NCBI GenBank assembly: GCA_938014885.1
Contig: CALLQI010000003.1
Span: 186,001-250,000, forward strand
Length of the DNA: 64,000 nt
Origin: an uncultured bacterium
Lineage (GTDB): Bacteria > Planctomycetota > UBA8742 > UBA2392
Direction of reading: 5' to 3'
Shown: one piece after another, positions 15,580 through 23,718 of the stretch
How the letters are laid out: the number at the start of each line of letters is the position of its first letter
How positions within the stretch are numbered: position 1 is the stretch's first letter
Notes under the pieces: model-generated
The model's database searches: none
Seen by the model: the letters and a program-made list of their open reading frames with translations, nothing else
What the model was told of the DNA's origin: nothing
Position numbers and translations under genes: made by a program

Positions 15580-16605
15580 GTGAGTAAGCCGCAGCTTCAG
15601 CCAGTGCAGGACACCCGCGCGCGCCCGTTGCGCGACCTGCGCATATCCGTGACTGACCGCTGCAACCTGCGCTGCACCTACTGCATGCCCGCCGAAGTCT
15701 TCGGCCCCGATTACGCGTTTCTGCCCCGCCGCGAGATCCTTGATTACGAAGAGATCACGCGGCTGGCCGGCATCTTCGCCGAACTGGGCGTAACAAAGCT
15801 GCGCATCACCGGCGGTGAGCCGCTGATGCGCCGCGACCTGCCTGATCTGATCGCGCAGCTGCGCACCGTGCCCGGCATCGAAGACGTCGCGCTGACCACC
15901 AACGGTCTGCTGCTGCCGACGTACGCCGTGGCGCTACGGCGTGTGGGGCTTGATCGCGTGACGGTCAGCCTCGACAGCCTCGACGACGCCACCTTTGCGC
16001 GCATCAACGGCAAGGGCGTTAAAGTCGCCCCGGTGCTCAAAGGCATTGAGGCCGCGCGCAACGCGGGCTTTGAGACCATCAAAGTGAACATGGTCGTCGT
16101 GCGCGGCCTGAACGACGCCGACATTGAACCCATGGCGGCGCACTTCCGGGGCAGCGGCGTAACGCTGCGCTTCATTGAGTACATGGATGTCGGCACCACC
16201 AACGGGTGGCGCATGGACGACGTGGTCCCGGCGCGCGAGATCGTGCAGCGCATCAACGCGCGCTGGCCGCTGCACAGTGCTGAGCCCAACTACCCGGGCG
16301 AAGTCGCGCGCCGCTGGCGGTACGCCGATGGTGCGGGCGAAATCGGCGTGATCAGCAGCGTCACCAACACCTTCTGCGGCGACTGCACCCGCGCGCGGCT
16401 CAGCGCCAAGGGCGAGCTGTTCACGTGCCTGTTTGCCGACAAAGGCACCGACCTGAAAACCCCGCTGCGCCAGGGCGATACGCCCGAACAGCTCAAGCAG
16501 CGCATCCGCGCCATCTGGACCGCCAGGCAAGACCGCTACAGCGAGCTCCGCAACGCCCGCACCCCCGGCCTGCCCAAGGCTGAAATGAGCTACCTGGGTG
16601 GATAG
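15580..16605 (+). CDS. moaA: GTP 3',8-cyclase MoaA
   Basis: The 341-residue protein starts at GTG 15580. It is a radical SAM enzyme with C28-x3-C32-x2-C35 in D-R-C-N-L-R-C-T-Y-C and the ITGGEPL motif. A second [4Fe-4S] site is formed by C266, C269 and C283 (F-C-G-D-C ... F-T-C-L-F). The protein ends in the conserved Gly-Gly tail (Y-L-G-G), which inserts into the active site. It performs the first step of molybdopterin synthesis from GTP. No other moa or moe genes are adjacent. Confidence 0.96.
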   Translation: MSKPQLQPVQDTRARPLRDLRISVTDRCNLRCTYCMPAEVFGPDYAFLPRREILDYEEITRLAGIFAELGVTKLRITGGEPLMRRDLPDLIAQLRTVPGIEDVALTTNGLLLPTYAVALRRVGLDRVTVSLDSLDDATFARINGKGVKVAPVLKGIEAARNAGFETIKVNMVVVRGLNDADIEPMAAHFRGSGVTLRFIEYMDVGTTNGWRMDDVVPAREIVQRINARWPLHSAEPNYPGEVARRWRYADGAGEIGVISSVTNTFCGDCTRARLSAKGELFTCLFADKGTDLKTPLRQGDTPEQLKQRIRAIWTARQDRYSELRNARTPGLPKAEMSYLGG

Positions 16606-16667
16606 CCCCACCAATAGCCCCCTGACTCCTATCACTTCCCACCGGTTTCGCGCTATCATCACCGCCC

Positions 16668-18353
16668 ATGACAGCCCAGGATGAACAGAACGACCTGACC
16701 GGATCCATGTTCGGCAAATGCCACCTGCTTGAGTGCATCGGCCGTGGCGGCATGGGATTGGTTTACAAAGCCCGCCACACCGGCCTCGACAAAGACGTCG
16801 CCGTAAAGGTGCTGCCCCGCGAATTCGCGAACAATGACGTGCTGCGCGAACGCTTCATGAACGAAGCCCGCATGGCCGGCAAGCTTGAGCACCCGAACAT
16901 CACGCCCGTGTACGCTGTCGATGAACACGAAGGCCAGCCCTACATCGTGATGCAGCTGGTCGATGGCGTGCCCGTCAGCCGCCTCGTCAGCCGCCAGGGC
17001 GTTGACCCGCTGCTGGCCGTCAAGATCGCGGCGCAGGTCGCGCGCGGCCTCGCATACGCCCACAAGCGCAACCTGGTGCACCGCGACATCAAGCCCGACA
17101 ACCTGCTGATCCTTAACAACGGCCGCGTGAAGATCAGCGACTTCGGTGTGGCCGCGGCACTGGGTAGCGAGAACTCGGCCGGGCACTCCGGCAGCCCGCC
17201 ATACATGAGCCCCGAGCAATGCCGAGGCGAAAAAGTGGACGGCCGCAGCGACGTGTACAGCCTGGGGGTGACGCTGTACCTGTTGCTTACCGGCAGGCGG
17301 CCTTTCCTGGGCGAAACCAGCCAGGCGCTGATTTTGATGCACCAGCAGGACGACTACCCGCCACTGGGCGAGCTGCGGCCGGGCCTGCCACGCGAGCTTG
17401 AGCGGATCACCAACCGCATGCTCGCCAAGAACCCGGAAAACCGCTACCAGGACGCCGACGAACTGGCCGAAGACCTGGAAGCCGCCGGCGAACTGATCCG
17501 CAGCCAGCGCCGTCGTACGGTCAGCGTGCCGCGTGAGGGCCAAAGCGGCATCTTCCGCATGGCCCAGCAGGCTGAGGCTGCGGCCAGCGAAGAGCTTGAC
17601 CGCAACGAAACGATCGAGCTTGCGGTGCTGAGCATGACCACGCAGCTTGAGATGTCGGTGTCGGACGCGCAGATCGCGCTGAAGAAGGCACGCTTTGAAG
17701 ACGCGATGAAGCAGGTGGAGAAGGCGTTCAAAATCAAGGGCGACGACCCGCGTCTGTTTCTGCTGCGCGGGCACATCCATCGCAAGATGCGCAAGCTGAA
17801 GGAAGCCCAGGCCGATTACGAAATGGCCGTCAAGCTGAACCCCGAAGACCCGCGCGCCCGCGCGTTTCTTGGCAGTGTGCAGCGCATGGCCGGCGACCTG
17901 ACGGGCGCCAAAGACAACCTGACATACGCGCTGAAGCTGAACGCGCACAATGTGGAGGCCCGCATCAGCCTGGGCAAGATCTACGAGAAAGGCCGCGCCT
18001 TCAAGGCCGCCGAGCGCGAATACGAAAAGTGCATTGAGCTGGTGCCCGCCGACGAGCGCGGCTACGTGGCTCTGGGCGTGCTGCACGCCACGCGCGGACA
18101 CCCCGAGAACGCTCGCCCGCTGTTTGAGAAGGCCCTCGAACTGAACCCCAGCTTCGCGGAAACGCTGTACTGGCTGTCGGTGCTGACCACACCGCAGAAT
18201 CCGGGCGAAGGCCTGAAGTGGCTGGAGCGCGCGGTGAAGAACGGCTTCCGCGACCGCAAGCGCCTGCAGCACGAGGCCTTCAAGGCGCTCGAAACCAACC
18301 CGGCATTCATCAACTTGCTGAAGGTCTTCGGCCACACCAAAGCCGGCAAGTAG
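16668..18353 (+). CDS. Ser/Thr protein kinase with TPR repeats (Pkn2 type)
   Basis: The 561-residue protein has an N-terminal kinase domain (about 15-285): Gly loop IGRGGMG, catalytic Lys47 in A-V-K-V-L, HRD loop L-V-H-R-D-I-K-P-D-N, DFG in KISDFGVAAALG, and APE-like S-P-P-Y-M-S-P-E-Q. A linker leads to at least five TPR-like repeats (about 335-530). There is no membrane segment, so it is likely cytoplasmic, with the TPRs probably recruiting partners or substrates. Kinase-TPR fusions are frequent in Planctomycetota and Myxococcota. It is monocistronic, convergent with the following gene. Confidence 0.93.
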   Translation: MTAQDEQNDLTGSMFGKCHLLECIGRGGMGLVYKARHTGLDKDVAVKVLPREFANNDVLRERFMNEARMAGKLEHPNITPVYAVDEHEGQPYIVMQLVDGVPVSRLVSRQGVDPLLAVKIAAQVARGLAYAHKRNLVHRDIKPDNLLILNNGRVKISDFGVAAALGSENSAGHSGSPPYMSPEQCRGEKVDGRSDVYSLGVTLYLLLTGRRPFLGETSQALILMHQQDDYPPLGELRPGLPRELERITNRMLAKNPENRYQDADELAEDLEAAGELIRSQRRRTVSVPREGQSGIFRMAQQAEAAASEELDRNETIELAVLSMTTQLEMSVSDAQIALKKARFEDAMKQVEKAFKIKGDDPRLFLLRGHIHRKMRKLKEAQADYEMAVKLNPEDPRARAFLGSVQRMAGDLTGAKDNLTYALKLNAHNVEARISLGKIYEKGRAFKAAEREYEKCIELVPADERGYVALGVLHATRGHPENARPLFEKALELNPSFAETLYWLSVLTTPQNPGEGLKWLERAVKNGFRDRKRLQHEAFKALETNPAFINLLKVFGHTKAGK

Positions 18354-18381
18354 CCAGCGGCGTTGGGGGCGCCGCCCGTAT

Positions 18382-18480
18382 TGCAGGCAACTTGCCTGCA
18401 CGAGGTTTCAGTGCAGTCCCGCAGCCTCAGGAGTGCGGACGTGCAGCCGGGACGGCCGCAACACGAACTGCGGCTGATCG
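18382..18480. repeat. Dispersed intergenic repeat with terminal hairpin (copy 1)
   Basis: A perfect 8-bp inverted repeat, TGCAGGCA and TGCCTGCA with a 3-nt loop (18382-18400), is followed about 45 nt later by the core CGGCCGCAACACGAACTGCG. The same pair of elements recurs at 52497-52632. It lies between two convergent genes and may also act as a terminator, though there is no T-run. Confidence 0.6.
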
Positions 18481-18486
18481 GCGTGC

Positions 18487-19173
18487 CTACTGGGTCTTCA
18501 GCCAGCGTTGGGACTTCTTCAGCAGGGATTTGGGATCGGGCCTGAGGTGGCGCGCCCACTTTGGGGTTTCTTCCTTGCGGTCGCGGGCCAGCAGGGCCAT
18601 CGCGTAGCCGTACATGGGCCAGTTCAGGTATCCGCGGGCTGGGGCCGACCGGCCGCAGTTTCCGCCGCCTCAGCGGGGCAACTCAGGCACAGCCGCGTTG
18701 GCGGTGATGACGCCAGCGCCAAGCGCCACGGTGGCGAGGTCGCCGAGCAACGGCAGGTCTTCGCGCGACTGGTCAATGCCCGCCAGCACCAGCCGCAGCA
18801 GCGACAGCTTGCGGGCCAGCACCGCCGCTGAAGCCGCGGGGCTTCCCAGTTCGGTTACGTCAAAGGGCAGCAGGAAGCGCTCGCCCTGTCGCGCCAGCAT
18901 CGGCGGCGAGGGCGTGGCCGGGTCGGGCTGGTAAAACGCGAGCTCAACGGTTGACGCGTCAACACCCATGTAGCCGCACAAACGCGCCAGCATCGCCTGT
19001 GCCGAGGCCGGGTCGCGACGCCACGGATCAGGGAAGTACTCGTCGCTGGGCTCAAGCACCGGGCGGTTCGCCAGATCAAGCGCAAGGTCGCGCTTGAGGC
19101 CGGCCCATTCCGCATCCAGCCAATCGCGGATCGCGGGCTCAACGGGGCAGGTGGCTTTCAGAAGTCCGAACAC
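18487..19173 (-). CDS. Degenerate protease-like protein with in-frame TGA (recoded or broken gene)
   Basis: I chose GTG at 19173 (preceded by GGAG). Reading runs 167 codons to TGA at 18670-18672, then stays open in the same frame for 60 more codons to TAG at 18487. The later part (GYLNWPMYGYAMALLARDRK...) matches, from memory, the conserved C-terminus of a Planctomycetota hypothetical family whose N-part carries a zinc HELGH. Here that site reads A-R-K-L-S-L-L-R-L, so the metal site is lost. The TGA may be a nonsense change, a sequencing error, or selenocysteine. The segment around it is variable in the family, so Sec is possible but unproven. Confidence 0.6.
18639..18658 (-). promoter_or_regulatory. 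Candidate SECIS-like hairpin after the TGA at 18670
   Basis: On the minus strand the sequence after TGA can fold as CTGCGGCC, loop GGTC, GGCCCCAG (one C-C mismatch). The loop begins 20 nt after the stop and has G in its first two positions. This meets the loose bacterial SECIS rules as I recall them (16-37 nt spacing, G-starting loop), but such hairpins are common in GC-rich DNA. Confidence 0.3.
18951..18962. repeat. TTGAC-N2-GTCAA inverted repeat (copy 2, intragenic)
   Basis: TTGACGCGTCAA is a perfect palindrome inside the TGA-containing gene, encoding V-D-A-S on the minus strand, as copy 1 does in sufT. Confidence 0.7.
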
Positions 19174-19184
19174 GGTTGCTCCGG

Positions 19185-19652
19185 TTATTGCAGCAGGGCG
19201 CGCAGCATCCACGCGGTCTTTTCGTGCACGCGCATGCGGTCGCCGAGCAGCGAGTTGCTGCTTTCGTCGCCCGCTTCCGCGGCAAAGGGTTGCAGCTCGC
19301 GGCAGGTGCGGATCACGGTTTCGTGGCCGGCAACCAGGTTACGGATCATGTCCTGCCATCCAGGAGTGCCTTCGTCGTCTTTGATCGCGCTGAGGTTACT
19401 GAACTGGCGATAGCTGCCGGGCGCGAACTCGCCCAGCGCGCGGATGCGCTCCGCGATTTCGTCCACGGCGGTCCACATTTCCGTGTACTGGGTCATGAAC
19501 ATGCTGTGCAGCTGCTGGAAGTGCGGCCCGGTCACATTCCAGTGGTAGTTGTGCGTCTTCAGGTACAGCGTGTAGGTCTCGGCCAGCAGCTTGCTGAGGC
19601 CGGCTACCATCTTCTTGCGCGCTTCGTCGCTGATACCGATCTGGGGTTTCAT
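19185..19652 (-). CDS. dps: Dps-family DNA-binding ferritin
   Basis: The 155-residue protein is a single four-helix Dps domain. The ferroxidase ligands are visible: T-H-N-Y-H-W-N-V-T-G-P-H-F near the start, then MWTAVDEIAERIRALG. Dps forms a 12-mer that stores iron, consumes peroxide and can protect DNA in the cytoplasm. The next minus-strand gene starts 12 nt downstream. Cotranscription is likely, and peroxide or Fur control would be typical, but no operator was identified. Confidence 0.93.
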   Translation of the reverse strand: MKPQIGISDEARKKMVAGLSKLLAETYTLYLKTHNYHWNVTGPHFQQLHSMFMTQYTEMWTAVDEIAERIRALGEFAPGSYRQFSNLSAIKDDEGTPGWQDMIRNLVAGHETVIRTCRELQPFAAEAGDESSNSLLGDRMRVHEKTAWMLRALLQ

Positions 19653-19709
19653 GGAGAGCTCCGGTGTTGTGTAAAGTCCAAACGCGCTCCTGCCTGTTTC
19701 GATTCCACA

Positions 19710-20669
19710 CTAGCGTTTGCTGGTCCCGAATGCCTGTACTTCCCAGCGCAGCGGCTTGGCGATTTCGTAGGTTCCCGTTGAGACCGTGAATGCCACTTCG
19801 CTGCGCGGCGCCAGCGGGTCGGATAGGTAAGTTTCGGCGAACGACACAGGGTTGCCTTGCTGATCCAGCCCGATCACCTGCACGAACATGCGGTCTACCG
19901 TGGCCTCGCTGTTGTTGTGGATGCGGCCGGTGATGCGGGTGCGCTTGAAGCTGTCGGTGGCGGGGTCGTCGACCGCAAGGTCTTTCAGTGGCAGCCGCTT
20001 CACCAGTGGCATGCTATGGGCGTAGGCGTGGGGGATCTGGTTCAGCGTGAAACTGTGCTCCTGCTCGGTGGTGTCTTCGTACACCACCAGCATCCACACG
20101 TTCTGTCCTGACGGGATGCCCATCGACATGGAATACCTGTCAAACGCCTCACCGTTGGCGGGTTTCACGGTGATCTTCTGGGGCTCAATCTGCGTTTCGT
20201 GCGGGTTGCTTACCTGCAGCACCCAATAGCGATAGTTGCCGTTGCGGCCTTCAAAGCGGCTTGACGTCAGCTGACCCGGCTTCACCTTCGGCCGTTCGAT
20301 GGGCGGTGGCGTCGTGGGTGGCGTGTCCGAACTGGTATCGAGCTTGAGGCTCGTTGACTTGGGCGCGCGCGGTGCGGGTGCCAGGGCATCGTCGCGGTGG
20401 GCCTCATTCATCGCCCCGGTTGCCAGCCAGAATCCCGCCACAAGCACAACCAGCAGCACGCCCGCTACCCACAAGGCCGCGCGGCCGCGACCGCCGTCGC
20501 TGCGGAAGTTCACGGATGGTGTCTTGGACGCCGACAGGAACACCGGGCCGGGGAGTGCCGGGTACGCAAGCGTCTGTTCCCAGACGTGATTGCAGCGGCC
20601 GCAACGCAACTGGTTGCGCGCGTGGATGGCAAAGCCCGGGTTGCGGCACTGGGGACAGGCGGTCTGCAT
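19710..20669 (-). CDS. Zinc-ribbon membrane protein with C-terminal beta domain
   Basis: The ATG at 20669 gives 319 residues. It opens with a zinc ribbon (MQTACPQC ... LRCGRCNHVW, two CxxC pairs) of the type found at the N-terminus of MJ0042-like proteins. A single membrane helix follows (ALWVAGVLLVVLVAGFWLA), then a Thr/Pro linker. The C-terminal region of about 180 residues is beta-rich (VVYEDTTEQEHSFTL, R-I-T-G-R-I-H-N-N-S-E-A-T-V) and resembles DUF3426/FxLYD-type domains outside the membrane. Such proteins are widespread but uncharacterised. A longer reading upstream lacks support. Confidence 0.75.
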   Translation of the reverse strand: MQTACPQCRNPGFAIHARNQLRCGRCNHVWEQTLAYPALPGPVFLSASKTPSVNFRSDGGRGRAALWVAGVLLVVLVAGFWLATGAMNEAHRDDALAPAPRAPKSTSLKLDTSSDTPPTTPPPIERPKVKPGQLTSSRFEGRNGNYRYWVLQVSNPHETQIEPQKITVKPANGEAFDRYSMSMGIPSGQNVWMLVVYEDTTEQEHSFTLNQIPHAYAHSMPLVKRLPLKDLAVDDPATDSFKRTRITGRIHNNSEATVDRMFVQVIGLDQQGNPVSFAETYLSDPLAPRSEVAFTVSTGTYEIAKPLRWEVQAFGTSKR

Positions 20670-20709
20670 GCCCCCAGTGTAAGTGAACGCGGGCAGTCGG
20701 CAATCTGCG

Positions 20710-23493
20710 CTATTTGCCGGTGACGGGGCCCTTCGCCGGCGGGCGCTTGGTGGCCAGGTAGGGGGCGGCGCGACGCAGGAACAGCAGCGCAAAGGCGTGG
20801 TTGCAGATCTGCCCCTTCATGCCTTCCCAGCCGCCGTCTTTGCCTTGCTCCTTGATCAGGATGTCAGCACCGTCGCGGTACCAGTCCACGTTGGCAAAGA
20901 ACACCGTGTCAGTCATTACGCCCGCGCGCTCGCAGGAATACATGTCGTACATCATGCCCCAGCCGTCGCCGCCGTGGCCGAACCACATGTCGGTCTTGTT
21001 CGCATCCAGCGTGAAATGTTCGCGCGAGTACGGGTACATCAGCCCCAGCCCGAACATTCCTCCCGCGATGCGGTCATCGATGCGGCCGATCAGCTCAGGG
21101 TCATAGATCGGCGCGACCATCAGCGCGTCGCGGATGATCGCCAGGCTGCTTAGTCCGGCGGCGGTCATGGCCACAGCACGCGGCCACACGGGTTTGCCGG
21201 TGCCGTCGTCATTCTCGGTCTTGCCCCAGGTGGATGCGCCGGCGCCGCAATGATACGACCAGCCGCCGATTTCATAGGCCTGCAGGTGGGCGCGCTGGCG
21301 CGTGGCGTTGGGGTCGTCGGGCGCGTAGCGGTTGTCGCGCGAGCGCTGCTCGAGTTTGTCCATGGTCAGGTACACCGTTGGGTCGCAAACGCGCTCGGCC
21401 TGGCCGGTGGTAAGAAAGCCGTCGCACAGGCGCACGGCCTCATAGGCCAGCCCGTTGTAATCGACGGGCGCGCCCATCAGCAGCGCGGCCTTGAGCCCGA
21501 GCACCGCGTACTGCGAATTGCTGTTATCACCGTGGCGCACGCCGTTGGCGGGGGTGGACGAACGCTCGGGGAATTTGCCCTCGCGCTTGCGGCGGTCGAG
21601 CTCTTCCTCCAGCTCAGGGTGGCGCTTGCTGTCGGCCTTGTCGCCTGTGGTGGGGTTTTCGGCCTTGGGCTTGGGGTTGTTGGTGACGGGGCTTGGCATC
21701 GGCGCCTTGGGCTCATGCAGCACGTAGCCCCAGCCGTAGCCGTCACAGTTGGACAGCCGCCACGACAGGTTTGCGATCAGTTCGCGGTGCGCCGCGTCCA
21801 CTTTCGGCCACATGACTTGTTGAGCGGCAAGGTACTGGTCGCGGGTGCGGGCCTGGTACATGCCGCTTTCGCGGATGTCGTGTTCGTAGTAGCTCTGGAA
21901 TGCCATCAGCAGCAGGTTGGCCGAGTAGTTGATCGAGCCATAGCGCGCGTAGTCAACCTGGGTGACGCTCTTGCCGTCGATGCCCTTTGCCAGCGCCAGC
22001 ATCTGCGCCATTGCCTTTTGGATGCGCTTGTCGGTGCGCGGAACACCCGCATCCAGCAGCGCGTGCACTACCAGAGCGTGGCCGCCGAGCACCTGGCCGT
22101 AGCCTTCACCGAAAGTGCCATCGCCCTTTTGATTGCGCAGGAACCAGTTGGCGCTGGCATCAATGGCGAGGTCGGTGGTGACGATGTAGCCGTAGTAGTC
22201 GTCAAGGTCTTCGGAATCCAGCGCGGAGAAGATGGTCACGGATTCGCCCCAATCCAGCGGCTCAATCACCGGTGCATCCGGGTTGAATCCACCGACGCTG
22301 GCAAGCACGGCCAGACACATGCCCGCGAATTGATCGCGGTCGGTGGTCTGCACTTCGCTGCGGCCCAGGCCCGCGTCGCCGAAACTCTTGGTCAGCACCC
22401 AGCGCAGCGCGGTCGCACAGTGGCTGTTGCCGGGGCGGGGCGGCATGAAGCGCATGCGCTGATTGCCCAGCGCGGAGCGAACCAGCGTGCCCTTCTTGGG
22501 GTGCAGCTTGTCGAACGGCTTGCCGACGGCCAGCAGCAGGGCCAGCGCATCGCCTTCGAAGGCGCGCCAGGCGTCGTCTTTCGGCAGGGCTTTCAGGTGG
22601 GCCTCGATGACGCCAAGCGCCTTGCGGCAATCACCCTGCGTGGCCTTGGCGATGCTTGCGTCGGATTCACCCAGGCCAAGACATGCGGCCATGATGACGA
22701 GGCCGCGGCAGTAAAAGGCGTCCTGTTCGGGCTTGGTGCCGTCCCAGAGAGTACCCTTGCTCTTTTTCAGCGATTGCGCGGCGCGGGCCAGTGCTGCAAG
22801 CACGCGGGTGCAGTCGGCCGCGTCGATGGATTCGGCCCAGCCGTTCTTCAGGGCCAGCCGGCGCGCGAGCAGATAGTGGAAGACTTCGCCCAGCGCGTGC
22901 TGCGAGGGTTCATCGGTGTCGGCCACGAGCCACAGCCGCTTGCTGACAATGGCTCGAGCGCGCTCGTCGGTCATGCGCTTTTGCACGGTCAATGTCACGT
23001 CGGCGCGGCGCGCGATGGCGTCGCAAAGCAACAGCTCAAGGCTTACGTCGGACCATTCGTTGCCCTTCACCGGAGATGCCGACTCAAGCCAGCGCAGGAT
23101 TTCGGTGCACAGGTTGGGCTCGGACGGGTATCCGGCGCGCAGCAGCGCAGTCAGCCGCAGCAGCACCCAGGGGTCAGCCTGGTGCTCGGTACTGGCCTCA
23201 AGGCTGCCCAGCGGCGGCAGCTCATAGCGGCCAGGGACGTTGGGGTCGGCAGCCAGGCGCGGGTCGGGGCGGGCCAGGAAGCGCAGCGCGTTGTAGCGGG
23301 CGAGCTCTTCTTCGTTGAGTTTGCGAAGCGCCTTGGCGCTGCCGGAAAGTTCGGCGGCTTTGGGGCGGCGTTGTTCGATCAGCTTGTGCTTGGCGTCGAT
23401 CTCGGTGACGTAGCGTCCCTCGGCGAGCGCGGGCCCGCGAATCGCAAGGGCAAGCAGGGTGGCAGCGGCGGCGATGGTGATGGCAAATCGCAT
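20710..23493 (-). CDS. Large secreted alpha/alpha-toroid (prenyltransferase/squalene-oxidase repeat) protein
   Basis: The 927-residue protein starts with a clear signal peptide (about 1-24, ALAEGRY). The middle and C-terminal parts show toroid repeats with the typical N-W-F-L-R-N-Q-K-G-D-G-T-F-G, G-G-H-A-L-V-V-H-A-L-L-D-A-G, and K-D-G-G-W-E-G pattern. No catalytic Asp-rich motif of squalene cyclases is evident, so it is probably a structural or binding toroid outside the cytoplasm. A smaller toroid gene lies at 42483. Large plus-strand open frames opposite this gene are shadows. Confidence 0.8.
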   Translation of the reverse strand: MRFAITIAAAATLLALAIRGPALAEGRYVTEIDAKHKLIEQRRPKAAELSGSAKALRKLNEEELARYNALRFLARPDPRLAADPNVPGRYELPPLGSLEASTEHQADPWVLLRLTALLRAGYPSEPNLCTEILRWLESASPVKGNEWSDVSLELLLCDAIARRADVTLTVQKRMTDERARAIVSKRLWLVADTDEPSQHALGEVFHYLLARRLALKNGWAESIDAADCTRVLAALARAAQSLKKSKGTLWDGTKPEQDAFYCRGLVIMAACLGLGESDASIAKATQGDCRKALGVIEAHLKALPKDDAWRAFEGDALALLLAVGKPFDKLHPKKGTLVRSALGNQRMRFMPPRPGNSHCATALRWVLTKSFGDAGLGRSEVQTTDRDQFAGMCLAVLASVGGFNPDAPVIEPLDWGESVTIFSALDSEDLDDYYGYIVTTDLAIDASANWFLRNQKGDGTFGEGYGQVLGGHALVVHALLDAGVPRTDKRIQKAMAQMLALAKGIDGKSVTQVDYARYGSINYSANLLLMAFQSYYEHDIRESGMYQARTRDQYLAAQQVMWPKVDAAHRELIANLSWRLSNCDGYGWGYVLHEPKAPMPSPVTNNPKPKAENPTTGDKADSKRHPELEEELDRRKREGKFPERSSTPANGVRHGDNSNSQYAVLGLKAALLMGAPVDYNGLAYEAVRLCDGFLTTGQAERVCDPTVYLTMDKLEQRSRDNRYAPDDPNATRQRAHLQAYEIGGWSYHCGAGASTWGKTENDDGTGKPVWPRAVAMTAAGLSSLAIIRDALMVAPIYDPELIGRIDDRIAGGMFGLGLMYPYSREHFTLDANKTDMWFGHGGDGWGMMYDMYSCERAGVMTDTVFFANVDWYRDGADILIKEQGKDGGWEGMKGQICNHAFALLFLRRAAPYLATKRPPAKGPVTGK

Positions 23494-23658
23494 GGCATCT
23501 CCCGTGGGGGCAGATGCAAGTTACCCGCTGTGCGCACATTCGCAAACCATGCGATACAGCAATCATTGCGTATACGCATGAGCCATCAAGCGGCAGCGTA
23601 TCCGGGAAATCCGGCCGGTACTGATCTCGGCTGCGGAATCCGGGTGGCCACAAAACAC

Positions 23659-23698
23659 CAAGAACTGCCTGCGCGGTACTCCGCACGGGCAGTTCTTG
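23659..23698 (-). terminator. Intrinsic terminator-like hairpin
   Basis: CAAGAACTGCC and GGCAGTTCTTG form a perfect 11-bp stem. Read on the minus strand it is followed by GTGTTTTG, a short T-rich tail. It lies 20 nt downstream of the surface-protein stop at 23719. Confidence 0.65.
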
Positions 23699-23718
23699 TG
23701 TTTGGAGCCGGATCACGT

